Below are positions 1 to 7,812 of a DNA stretch of 64,000 nt, piece after piece. A program made the position numbers and the translations under genes. The notes under the pieces are model-generated. The model was not told where the DNA came from, made no database searches, and saw nothing but the letters and a program-made list of their open reading frames with translations. The stretch comes from an uncultured Muribaculaceae bacterium (lineage in GTDB: Bacteria > Bacteroidota > Bacteroidia > Bacteroidales > Muribaculaceae). Where the stretch lies: the NCBI GenBank assembly GCA_910586975.1, contig CAJUKX010000005.1, forward strand, positions 49,122 to 113,121, read 5' to 3'. The stretch's first letter is position 1; every line of letters begins with the position of its first letter.

Positions 1-2
1 AC

Positions 3-98
3 ACATACGTAGGACGCAAGGATATCCTTGCAAATGAGGTACTCACCGAGTACAAACCGCTGTCGTTGGCCAGCGTAAGACTCGGAGTCACTTTTTGA
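3..98 (+). CDS. C-terminal end of a probable outer-membrane beta-barrel protein (partial)
   Basis: The reading frame open at the left edge encodes about 31 residues ending SVRLGVTF and then TGA at 96-98. Alternating hydrophobic residues closing on a terminal phenylalanine form the usual C-terminal beta-signal of barrels inserted by the BAM machinery, including TonB-dependent receptors. Nothing more specific can be said from so short a piece. The last 11 bases overlap the end of the convergent flavodoxin-ferredoxin gene. The other two forward frames hit stops early (position 10 and about 35). The barrel assignment is inference from the tail only. Confidence 0.5.
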   Translation, partial: TYVGRKDILANEVLTEYKPLSLASVRLGVTF

Positions 99-879
99 CG
101 AGGTCTATCAGCAACCTTGATTGCCCTTTGCCTGCAGTGGCATTGGTGTATGATACCGCGTGGCGCGGACAAATGTGGTAGCAGCGCAGGCAAAATGCGC
201 AATTGTCGCTCCACTGCGGACGCCCATCAACCATCTTTATGTTGCCAAGCGGGCAGCTTTGCGCGCAAATACCGCAGCTTATACATTCTTCGTTTGCAAA
301 AAATGGTTTTGGCGACATTGCAAATCGCTTGAACCACGGGTATATTATGCCGGTTTTTATTCCGGCGAAACGTCCGCGTACCAAATCGTTGATATATACG
401 TCGTTCTCAGGGCTGAAGTTTGAGATTATTTTGCGGAGCATTTCTGCTATATGGTCTATGCGGCTGCCTGAGGCTTCTATTTTCTGTTGCGCAACCTCAA
501 TGGGGTCGACATCAAATCCTTTCATCATCACGTATGTGTTTGGCATCTGTACCGAAAACGTATCGCGTCCTATCCAGCCGCGGTGGCTCAGTGCAGTGCG
601 CCAAGTTTCATCGGTCTTGCCTACATCGTCACCACAGGTCATTACCGCAAAGTGCGGCAACTTGTGCGCCCCTGGTATGTTAAGACGCGAAATCCACTTC
701 TTCAATACCGGCGGAATACCCCATGAATATACAGGGAATACCCAAATTATACGGCCGTCGGCCGGGCGTATCTCACCCGGCTTGTCAACCGGAAGTGAAA
801 CAATATCATCGCCCAGCCGTGCCGACAATTCATTTGCCACATACAGCGAATTGCCCGTACCTGAAAAACAGATTATCAT
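88..879 (-). CDS. EFR1 family flavodoxin-ferredoxin fusion protein
   Basis: The 263-residue protein has an N-terminal flavodoxin-like domain opening with the FMN-phosphate loop motif FSGTGNS (residues 5-11). Two ferredoxin clusters follow near the C-terminus: CISCGICAQSCP and CAFCLRCYHICP, each CxxCxxCxxxCP, predicted to bind two [4Fe-4S] clusters. There is no signal peptide, so it is probably cytosolic. Such proteins are thought to carry electrons at low potential; the partner is unknown. Its ATG overlaps the stop of the upstream DUF2027-Smr gene by 4 bases, so the two are translationally coupled. No activity can be assigned beyond electron transfer. Confidence 0.85.
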   Translation of the reverse strand: MIICFSGTGNSLYVANELSARLGDDIVSLPVDKPGEIRPADGRIIWVFPVYSWGIPPVLKKWISRLNIPGAHKLPHFAVMTCGDDVGKTDETWRTALSHRGWIGRDTFSVQMPNTYVMMKGFDVDPIEVAQQKIEASGSRIDHIAEMLRKIISNFSPENDVYINDLVRGRFAGIKTGIIYPWFKRFAMSPKPFFANEECISCGICAQSCPLGNIKMVDGRPQWSDNCAFCLRCYHICPRHAVSYTNATAGKGQSRLLIDLVKK

Positions 880-1964
880 TTCTTTGTCAAGTTCTTTATT
901 GTGACCTGCGTAGCTCCGAAGCCATACTCGCGGAACGACGCATCGGCTACATCATGTCCCTTGTAGCGATGATTCAGTTCTTTCATCAAGGCCGATCTAA
1001 GCACACCCTCGCCTTTACCATGGATGAATACAATCTTTTTACCTATATTTTTAAGATTTTCATCCATTATTTTACGGAAGGTATCTATCTGATAGTTAAG
1101 AATGTCGGCTTTTGAAAGTCCGTTAAGGTTATCGAGCAGCGCTCCTGCATGAAGATCAACTTCGAGAAGGTCGAGATTTGGCTTTGAACTCTTTGAAACC
1201 TTACTCACCGGACGGCTGCGCCTACGGTCCTCACGTTCTTTCTCGGCAAACGATTGCTTCAGGCTCTCAATGTCTATCGGCTTGGAATTACATATCTTGT
1301 CATTTTCCACGATAGACAATGCTATTACCTTGCTGTCGAAATATGGATTGGAAGTGAAACAGTGCAAACGGGCGAATTTTGTAGAATCAAAACGCTGTTC
1401 AAAATCTATGGCAGGCTTACGTGTGAAAGCCGCGTTGCGCTTGAATGGCAGGGCTTGCACAGAAATCCTGTCGATTTCGGGGAGCATGTCGGGGGTAAGC
1501 TCAAAGAGAAACTCCTGTGTGCCGGGTTCAATGAATCCGGCAAATCTCAGATCCCAGTCATTGCTTTCGTTGGGGCGGGTGGCAACCGTCATGTAAAGTC
1601 CGAAATTTGAATCATTAACCAAAAAAGCATCAAAAGAAGTTTCGCTAAGCCGTTTGAGGTCGGCGGCTTCAAATCCAAGCACAATGTTGAGCTTTTCGCC
1701 CTCGGGAGTTTCGGTTATCGGAGCCAACTGAGGCTTGGGCTTAGGGGCTGACGGAGCCGGAACTTCCTTGGTCTCTGACTTCTTGGTCTTATTTTCAATC
1801 TTGTAAAATGTATCGCCCGAAGATACCACAACGCATTCGCGCAGAAGTGCAGGAGTTTCAAATCCATCATCATCCACGTATGCTATCTGGCCGTCAATAC
1901 GGGTTACATTGCCGCCTCCCACTGAATTCAGGAAGCGCACTATATCTCCAACTTTTGCAGTCAT
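876..1964 (-). CDS. DUF2027 domain protein with C-terminal Smr domain
   Basis: The 362-residue protein has a DUF2027-type N-terminal part: a small beta-rich segment at residues 1-50, a Lys/Pro-rich linker at about 55-85, then a beta-domain. It ends in an Smr domain at about 270-362, recognisable from the VDLHAG and HGKGEGVLR motifs that in MutS2-type Smr domains mark a nuclease or nucleic-acid binding fold. There is no MutS ATPase part, so this is not MutS2. The family is common in Bacteroidota and its function is not established; RNA or DNA binding is inference. It is the first gene of a two-gene leftward unit and has its own -7 element 15 bases upstream. Confidence 0.8.
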   Translation of the reverse strand: MTAKVGDIVRFLNSVGGGNVTRIDGQIAYVDDDGFETPALLRECVVVSSGDTFYKIENKTKKSETKEVPAPSAPKPKPQLAPITETPEGEKLNIVLGFEAADLKRLSETSFDAFLVNDSNFGLYMTVATRPNESNDWDLRFAGFIEPGTQEFLFELTPDMLPEIDRISVQALPFKRNAAFTRKPAIDFEQRFDSTKFARLHCFTSNPYFDSKVIALSIVENDKICNSKPIDIESLKQSFAEKEREDRRRSRPVSKVSKSSKPNLDLLEVDLHAGALLDNLNGLSKADILNYQIDTFRKIMDENLKNIGKKIVFIHGKGEGVLRSALMKELNHRYKGHDVADASFREYGFGATQVTIKNLTKK

Positions 1965-1978
1965 ATCGTTTTTATTTG

Positions 1979-1986
1979 CAAAGTTA
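1979..1986 (-). promoter_or_regulatory. Bacteroidales -7 promoter element for DUF2027-Smr gene
   Basis: On the minus strand this reads TAACTTTG, matching the Bacteroidota primary sigma consensus TAnnTTTG. It lies 15 bases upstream of the ATG, so the leader must be very short. Confidence 0.6.
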
Positions 1987-2102
1987 CGATTAATTTATGA
2001 AAAACATAGACTTAAATAGTCACTATGGATGTTAATATCCATAAAATCAGCGATAAAAACATGATGTAGAAATATATTTGTAGTTAAAATGAAAATATAT
2101 TG

Positions 2103-2133
2103 TTGTTGGAATGAAATTTTTTTGTAACTTTGC
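2103..2133 (+). promoter_or_regulatory. Bacteroidales promoter for znuA-znuC
   Basis: TAACTTTGC at 2125-2133 is a strong TAnnTTTG -7 match. A TTG at 2103-2105 sits 19 bases upstream in the right place for the -33 element. The leader to the znuA ATG is about 15 bases. Confidence 0.65.
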
Positions 2134-2153
2134 ATTAATAAATTAAAAAAACT

Positions 2154-3053
2154 ATGAAGAGCTTAAAAAAGTTGCTTATACCAACTTGCGCAATTCTACT
2201 TCTGATGGCTTTGGGCTGTCGTTCCAAAAATCAGGACGAACGCCCTGTAATTGCTGTAAGCATTGAGCCTCAACGTCAGATGCTTGAACAGCTCGCAGGC
2301 GATAAATTCAGAATCGTCACCCTTATGCCTAACGGAGAGAATCCCGAAACCTATGAGCCATCGTCTGCACGACGCATGGATCTCGGCGATGCCAAAGCGT
2401 ATTTTATCACCGGTAATCTTTTATTTGAAGAAAATCTCCGTATGTCGGAGAGGGATACCTCAAAATTTTATGATACGTCAGATGGCATAGACCTTCTCTA
2501 CGGTACCCATACCCGCCCCGGTGGACATGCCGGATTTTTGCCCGGGGTTAAAGGCGAGACCGACAAGCGTCATCTTGCCGACCCGCACATCTGGAGCTCT
2601 GTGAAAAATATGAGAAAGATGGCTCGCAACATTACTGAAACTCTCATAGAACTTGACAAAGAAAATATTGAAGAGTACGAACAGCGATATGACAAGTATG
2701 TGAGCCATCTTGACTCGCTTGATGCGGCTTTTCAGAAGAAACTGCTTGATAATCCAAGCAAATCATTCTTTATATGGCATCCCTCGCTCAGCTATTTTGC
2801 CCGTGACTATAATCTGAATCAAATTTCTTTCAGCTCAGAGAATAAAGAGATTTCGGCTGAACGCATGGCCGAATATTTGGCTCTTGTAAAGGATTATAAC
2901 GTTAAGACTTTCATTTTCCAGCGTGAACTTGATTCCCGCCAGGCTGACGTCATCAAGAATAATCTCGGTGTGGGCGTAGTTCAGTTCGACGGTTTGAACT
3001 ATGATTGGGAAAATGAACTCAGCAAGGTGGTAGATGGAATCACTAAGAAATAA
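2154..3053 (+). CDS. znuA: Metal (zinc/manganese) ABC transporter substrate-binding lipoprotein
   Basis: A 299-residue solute-binding protein of the cluster A-I (ZnuA/TroA) family. An N-terminal lipoprotein signal ends at ALGC (Cys22), predicting a periplasm-facing lipid-anchored protein. Candidate metal ligands are the His in the ADPHIW motif, another in the WHPSLSYFARDY segment, and an acidic residue towards the C-terminus, as expected for the family. A modest His/Gly-containing stretch (THTRPGGHAG) precedes the ADPH motif. The gene overlaps znuC by 20 bases. Zinc is favoured over manganese by resemblance only. No permease gene follows, which is unusual. Confidence 0.85.
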   Translation: MKSLKKLLIPTCAILLLMALGCRSKNQDERPVIAVSIEPQRQMLEQLAGDKFRIVTLMPNGENPETYEPSSARRMDLGDAKAYFITGNLLFEENLRMSERDTSKFYDTSDGIDLLYGTHTRPGGHAGFLPGVKGETDKRHLADPHIWSSVKNMRKMARNITETLIELDKENIEEYEQRYDKYVSHLDSLDAAFQKKLLDNPSKSFFIWHPSLSYFARDYNLNQISFSSENKEISAERMAEYLALVKDYNVKTFIFQRELDSRQADVIKNNLGVGVVQFDGLNYDWENELSKVVDGITKK

Positions 3054-3783
3054 CATTCACCGGGGTGGGGCGTGCTGCCATCATCCCGAGCCGGTTGAAG
3101 TTCACCTGCACCCAAGTTTTCAACCACTTATCAAACTTGACAACGTTAGATTTATGCGCGAGGATCGAGTGATACTCGATAATGTAAATCTTACAGTCAA
3201 CAAAGGCGACTTCGTAGCCATCACCGGCCCTAACGGTGGTGGCAAAACTACTTTATTACGTATTATTCTGGGACTGCTGCGTCCTACAGCCGGCAAGGTA
3301 GAATATCAGATTAAACGCCCCAATATAGGTTATCTGCCGCAGAAAAACATGATAGACTCGCATTTCCCTATTTCAGTAAGGGAAGTAGTTGAGTCGGGAC
3401 TGCTCGGCACCAAGGGCCTTTCTGATACGGAACGACGAGCCAGGGTTGAGTCTACTCTTGCCAAGATAGAGATGGAAGATTTGGCTGACCGTCCAATCGG
3501 ACGACTGTCGGGAGGCCAGCTTCAACGTGCCCTTTTGGGTCGTGCTATTATTTCAGAGCCACATGTATTGATTCTCGACGAGCCGCTCAGCTATATTGAT
3601 AAACATTTTGAGACGCATATCTACCGCCTTATAGCGGAGATAGCGCCTCATTGTACTATATTGCTCGTTTCACACGAAATGAGCCAAATTTCATCTATGG
3701 CCAACCGGCATCTTCTGGTAGACCGCTCTGTGACAGAGTGTAATGCTTCGGTTCACTACGTGGAGACAGGTTGCGGATGCTAA
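3034..3783 (+). CDS. znuC: Metal ABC transporter ATP-binding protein
   Basis: A 249-residue ABC ATPase with Walker A GPNGGGKTT, Q-loop YLPQKN, signature LSGGQLQR, Walker B VLILDEPL and switch His in LVSHE. It would energise metal uptake with the ZnuA-like lipoprotein upstream. The ATG at 3034 lies inside znuA, so translation is coupled. About 30 extra residues precede the usual ABC start and contain CCHHPEPVEVHLHP; the C-terminus ends CNASVHYVETGCGC. Both ends are therefore rich in Cys and His and could bind metal, which is inference. The permease partner is not adjacent: after a hairpin the next gene is convergent guaD. Confidence 0.85.
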   Translation: MESLRNNIHRGGACCHHPEPVEVHLHPSFQPLIKLDNVRFMREDRVILDNVNLTVNKGDFVAITGPNGGGKTTLLRIILGLLRPTAGKVEYQIKRPNIGYLPQKNMIDSHFPISVREVVESGLLGTKGLSDTERRARVESTLAKIEMEDLADRPIGRLSGGQLQRALLGRAIISEPHVLILDEPLSYIDKHFETHIYRLIAEIAPHCTILLVSHEMSQISSMANRHLLVDRSVTECNASVHYVETGCGC

Positions 3784-3808
3784 GAGTGTGTTAAAAGTAA
3801 ACACACTC
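3784..3808. terminator. Hairpin between convergent znuC and guaD
   Basis: GAGTGTGTT and AACACACTC form a perfect 9-bp stem with a 7-base loop, starting right after the znuC stop. Neither side has a long T run, so it may work as a weak bidirectional terminator. Confidence 0.5.
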
Positions 3809-3827
3809 CCAAGCTTGTTATTAAACA

Positions 3828-4328
3828 CTAATATTCAACCTTATCGGTTTTGTCGCGCCATTTGTTGAAGGCTACTATAGCTTCCTTATTCATGAAATGG
3901 TCGCATTTTATTGATCGCGCTTCTCTCGAAAGCTCAATCTGGTCATATATGAATTGGTCGTCGAAATCAATGGCCTTGGCATCGGCTTTGGTGTTTCCGA
4001 AGCAAATGCGTTTTACGCCGGCCCAATAGAGTGCGCTCAGGCACATGGGGCATGGCTCGCAAGACGAGTAAACCGTGCAGCCGTGCAATTTGAAGTCCTT
4101 CACCTTTTGGCAGGCTGCCCTTATGGCCGATACCTCGGCATGAGCTGTGGGGTCGTTATTTGCTGTTACACGGTTTACACCTGTAGCTATGACTTCGCCC
4201 TCGGGGCTTACGATTACAGCGCCAAAGGGTCCACCGCCATTATCAACGTTCTCAATAGACAGATCTATAGCCATCTGCATGAAACGCGCATCTTCTGCTG
4301 TGTATTTATCTTCTACGTTGCTTGTCAT
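3828..4328 (-). CDS. guaD: Guanine deaminase (cytidine-deaminase fold)
   Basis: A 166-residue zinc-dependent deaminase with the catalytic HAE motif (in TAHAEVSAIR) and the zinc-binding PCxxC motif (SCEPCPMC). Beyond the generic fold, the late FDDQFIYDQI segment and the C-terminal KWRDKTDKVEY resemble Bacillus-type GuaD, where the C-terminal tail closes over guanine. That supports guanine to xanthine conversion rather than tRNA adenosine or cytidine deamination. It is predicted to be cytosolic and used in purine salvage. The gene follows rlmB by 71 bases in the same direction; two 14-base direct repeats fill much of that gap. Confidence 0.82.
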   Translation of the reverse strand: MTSNVEDKYTAEDARFMQMAIDLSIENVDNGGGPFGAVIVSPEGEVIATGVNRVTANNDPTAHAEVSAIRAACQKVKDFKLHGCTVYSSCEPCPMCLSALYWAGVKRICFGNTKADAKAIDFDDQFIYDQIELSREARSIKCDHFMNKEAIVAFNKWRDKTDKVEY

Positions 4329-4337
4329 AGGTATATG

Positions 4338-4368
4338 TTTTATGTGTGTTATAGTTTTATGTGTGTTA
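4338..4368. repeat. Tandem 14-bp direct repeat ahead of guaD
   Basis: TTTTATGTGTGTTA occurs at 4338-4351 and again at 4355-4368, separated by TAG (period 17). On the guaD strand it reads TAACACACATAAAA twice. It lies between the guaD start and the rlmB stop. It could be a regulator site or a slipped duplication. Confidence 0.7.
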
Positions 4369-4399
4369 GTCGTGTGAATTCAAGTATTATGTGCAGTGT

Positions 4400-5155
4400 T
4401 CAGATTACTTCGAGATTGGCTTCCAGACGTTGGCGCACAACCTCATACATCATAACACCTGCGGCTACCGAAACGTTCAGCGAACCAATGTGTCCGAACA
4501 TAGGAATTGATACTCTTGTATCGCACAATTTCATCACTTCGGGCGATATGCCTGTGTCCTCGGCGCCCATTACCAGCACAGTTGGGCCGGCATAGTCGCC
4601 TTTGGTATAGTTGAAGTTGGCTTTCTCGCTCACTGCAACTACGTTAAATCCGCTGTCTTTAAGGAATTTAACAGCTCCGGTAATGCTGTGTTCCCTGCAC
4701 ACGGGTATGCTGTGCAGGGCGCCGGCAGAGGTCTTTATGGCATCTGCTCCTACGCTCACGCTGCCTCGCTCGGCTATGACAAGGGCATTGACACCGCAAC
4801 ATTCGGCAGTGCGGGCTATGGCACCGAAATTGCGCACGTCGGTTATACCATCAAGTACAACGATAAAGGGCAGCACCCCTTCGTCGTAAAGCGATGTCAC
4901 CAGATTGCCGAGGTTGGTGTATTCTATAGCCGGCAGAAGTGCGATAACTCCTTGATGGTTCTTGCGGGTAATGCGGTTGAGACGTTCGGCAGGAACACGC
5001 TGGGCCACGATTCGATGCTCACGCATCAATCCGAAAAGTTCTGAGGCAAGATCGCCTGAAAGGTCTTTTTTTATAAAGAGTTTGTCGATCGACCGTCCTT
5101 CGCGTATAGCTTCTATGACGGCTCTTATTCCATATATATAGTCGGTAGGTTCCAT
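4400..5155 (-). CDS. rlmB: 23S rRNA (guanosine-2'-O-)-methyltransferase RlmB
   Basis: A 251-residue SPOUT-class methyltransferase. The N-terminal substrate-binding domain starts with DYIYGIRAVIEAI (residues 4-16). The C-terminal trefoil-knot domain carries the three SpoU motifs: NFGAIARTAECCG, VLVMGAEDTGIS and SLNVSVAAGVMMYEVVRQ. RlmB methylates G2251 in the P-loop of 23S rRNA; other TrmH-family targets cannot be excluded by eye. It sits 69 bases downstream of recN, with a short hairpin (5202-5222) between, so it may be a distal part of the dnaN-recN operon or transcribed separately. Confidence 0.85.
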   Translation of the reverse strand: MEPTDYIYGIRAVIEAIREGRSIDKLFIKKDLSGDLASELFGLMREHRIVAQRVPAERLNRITRKNHQGVIALLPAIEYTNLGNLVTSLYDEGVLPFIVVLDGITDVRNFGAIARTAECCGVNALVIAERGSVSVGADAIKTSAGALHSIPVCREHSITGAVKFLKDSGFNVVAVSEKANFNYTKGDYAGPTVLVMGAEDTGISPEVMKLCDTRVSIPMFGHIGSLNVSVAAGVMMYEVVRQRLEANLEVI

Positions 5156-5224
5156 GTCAAGTCAGTTTTTAGTTTTATAGTTTGTTGAATACTACTATAT
5201 TGTGTGTTAAATTCAAACACACTG

Positions 5225-6895
5225 TTAATCTTGATTTTTCAATAGGTTTTCGGCTGCTGCAAGTGCGGCAGGGTCTGATGGATTGCCACTGAGCATCAGC
5301 GAGAGTTCGGCTCTGCGCTGTTCTGTATCGAGCAGCGATATATGTGTGTGGGTACTGTCGGCTTCATCAACTTTATAAACTTTGAAGTGACGTTCACCGC
5401 GGGCTGCCACTTGCGGCAAGTGTGTGATTGTCACTACCTGCATGTGTCTGCCTATTTCTGCCATAAGATTACCCATGCGCTTGGCTACATCGCCCGAAAC
5501 ACCCGTATCTATTTCATCAAAAATAATGGTAGGTATGTGGCTGTGCTCGGCTGTTATAGATTTAAGAGCCAGCATAACTCTCGAAATCTCACCACCCGAC
5601 GCACGCGATCCTATGGGTTGAGGCTGTTGATTTTTGTTGAATGAGAACAGGTATTCGACGGTGTCAATACCATTTGGATTGAGCTTGCCGGTGTTGACGC
5701 ATACATCTATATTGAGGTTGGTCAAGCCCAGAGGACGTGCACGCTCGCTAAGCAGTTTCACAAGGCTGCTTGCGGCTGTCTTGCGTCGCGATGACAGCAC
5801 GTTAGCTCGCTCCAGAGCCTTTTTCTTGAGCATACGGGCTTCATTCTCAAGCGATTTGAGCAGTGTGCCCGAATCGTTCAGAGCCTCGAGTCTCGAAGCT
5901 ATGTTGTCGCGTATGGCTATAAGTTCTTCAACACTTCCAACCCTATGTTTGGTCTTCAGTGCGTATATCTTGTTGAGCTGTTGCTCTATCTCTTCAAGCG
6001 CGTGCGGATTATCCTGCATGCGGCTGGCATGATCGGCTATGGAGTCGGCCACATCGTCAAGCTCTGTAAGCATGCTTTCAAGGCGCTGTGCCACAGGTGC
6101 GAATTCTTCAGACATACCTGCTGCATCGTTGATGGCCGACAATGCCGTAGATACGAGTTCTGATGCCGAATGGTCGTCCCAGATAAGGGTTGATGCGGCA
6201 AGAGCCAGTTTTTCGCTTATTGCAGATGAATTTGCAAGTGCATTGCGTTGACGTTCAAGTTCTTCCTCCTCGCCGGCTGTCAGTTGTACAGAGTTGAGGT
6301 CGTTGAGCTGGTATTCCAGATAATCGGCATCAGATGCAGTGCGTGATATCTCCTCGCGGGTATCTGCAAACTTGCGCAGTGCCACTCTGTAATCTGCGTA
6401 AATCTTTTTGTATTCTTCAAGCAACTCTCTATTATCGGCAAGGCTGTCGAGAACTTCAAGTTGAAAATCAGAATCGGCGAGCAGCAGATTTTTATGTTGT
6501 GAATGTATGTCGACAAGCTTATCAGCCACTTCGCCCAGAACGGCCAGTTGTACTTGTGTACCGTTGACTGTGGCCTTGGATCGTCCGGTAGGACGTATCT
6601 CACGCCTGAGAGTCAACCTGTTGCTTTCAATACGAGCCACACCGGCCTCGTCGAGCACATGGTTTATACGTGAAGCTATATCATCAGAAATTTCAAAATC
6701 AGCTTCTACAACCGAACGCTCCTCCTGTACGTATCCGCGGGCATCGGCGCGCTTACCCTGCAGCAGCGACAGCGCTCCCATGATGATGGATTTACCCGCA
6801 CCGGTTTCGCCGGTGATGATATTGAATCCTTCGGCCGGCTTAAGTTCAAGATTGCGTATAAGCGCATAATTTATGATACGTAGGCTTGTAATCAT
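5225..6895 (-). CDS. recN: DNA repair protein RecN
   Basis: A 556-residue SMC-like ATPase. Walker A GETGAGKSI lies at about residue 30, the ABC-type signature is in GSRASGGEISRVMLAL and Walker B is DEIDTGVSGD. The centre is a long predicted antiparallel coiled coil of about 250 residues. The length matches normal RecN. It acts in double-strand break repair, holding DNA ends or sister chromatids together. Its ATG overlaps the stop of the DUF4835 gene by 4 bases, showing translational coupling within the dnaN-coaBC-recN operon. Confidence 0.93.
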   Translation of the reverse strand: MITSLRIINYALIRNLELKPAEGFNIITGETGAGKSIIMGALSLLQGKRADARGYVQEERSVVEADFEISDDIASRINHVLDEAGVARIESNRLTLRREIRPTGRSKATVNGTQVQLAVLGEVADKLVDIHSQHKNLLLADSDFQLEVLDSLADNRELLEEYKKIYADYRVALRKFADTREEISRTASDADYLEYQLNDLNSVQLTAGEEEELERQRNALANSSAISEKLALAASTLIWDDHSASELVSTALSAINDAAGMSEEFAPVAQRLESMLTELDDVADSIADHASRMQDNPHALEEIEQQLNKIYALKTKHRVGSVEELIAIRDNIASRLEALNDSGTLLKSLENEARMLKKKALERANVLSSRRKTAASSLVKLLSERARPLGLTNLNIDVCVNTGKLNPNGIDTVEYLFSFNKNQQPQPIGSRASGGEISRVMLALKSITAEHSHIPTIIFDEIDTGVSGDVAKRMGNLMAEIGRHMQVVTITHLPQVAARGERHFKVYKVDEADSTHTHISLLDTEQRRAELSLMLSGNPSDPAALAAAENLLKNQD

Positions 6896-7812
6896 TTTTC
6901 CTGACCTTTTTTGATTTTTGAAAGTCTGTCTTCGTCTGTAGGGTATATGGGTTGCAGCAGGTTATACACCTTTGTGCGCTCGTCTGCCGGAGCTAATGAA
7001 TATATATTCACCAGTTCATCCATCTTGGCATCGCGGAACATTGACAGCGATACCGACATTGGACTCAGTTGGTATACAGAGCCTATTGCGTCAAGGCTTT
7101 GTGTTACAGCAGCCCGGCCTTTATCCATCGACAGGTTCATCTGGTCGAGACCGTTGCGATGGTAGTCGTAAAGCATCTTGCGCAGGGCTTCGCCGCCGTT
7201 GCCTTCTGTAAAGGCTGAAAGTACCGCCGAGCGGTTTTTGGTGTCTTCAAAAGCCTTCCATCCTGTTTCGCCCGACGACTGAGCCATCTGCACTATCTGT
7301 TTAAGTCGCTCCCAGTAGGGTTCGCCGCCTTTTGGGGCAAAAGTGTCTGAGTCCATGGCTATTATGAGATAGGCATAAAAGTTAAGTATTGCCGTTATCT
7401 GATTTTCCATGGAGTTGACAGTAAAATTCAGCGGTTCCCCTTCCTGGTAGACGAAATCAATTTTGGAATCTTTGAAATTTACTACCGTAGTAGTGTAGGC
7501 AGAGTTGTATACAGGTCGCATTGATTGCACCTGCAAGTCGCCTTTTATTGTGCCGTCGTCGCTGTATTCCTTGATTGTGAAAAATAAACGGCACTCTATT
7601 TTCTCATTTGCCGAAAACTGCATAGGCGTAAACGCTGTGGTATTCATGTAGTCGTTCACAGCCGATTGCAAGGTTTCGAATACAGACTTGTTGGTGCCGC
7701 TTATCTGGTCGGTATTGAATTCCACAGAGCAATTAAGCTCCTGTGCGCTGCTCGTTGCGTAGGAGCTGCACACTATTACAAGGAATATTAATACACGGCA
7801 TATAAAGTTCAT
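6892..7812 (-). CDS. DUF4835 family exported protein
   Basis: A 306-residue protein with a clear signal peptide (hydrophobic residues 5-20, cleavage after SSAQ), so it is periplasmic or surface-bound. The mature part begins ELNCSVEFNTDQISG, the usual opening of DUF4835, a family largely confined to Bacteroidota. No catalytic motif is visible; predicted beta structure at about 25-140 is followed by a helical half. It overlaps coaBC and recN by 4 bases each, so it is made in fixed order with cytosolic enzymes although it is exported itself. The function is unknown. Confidence 0.75.
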   Translation of the reverse strand: MNFICRVLIFLVIVCSSYATSSAQELNCSVEFNTDQISGTNKSVFETLQSAVNDYMNTTAFTPMQFSANEKIECRLFFTIKEYSDDGTIKGDLQVQSMRPVYNSAYTTTVVNFKDSKIDFVYQEGEPLNFTVNSMENQITAILNFYAYLIIAMDSDTFAPKGGEPYWERLKQIVQMAQSSGETGWKAFEDTKNRSAVLSAFTEGNGGEALRKMLYDYHRNGLDQMNLSMDKGRAAVTQSLDAIGSVYQLSPMSVSLSMFRDAKMDELVNIYSLAPADERTKVYNLLQPIYPTDEDRLSKIKKGQEK

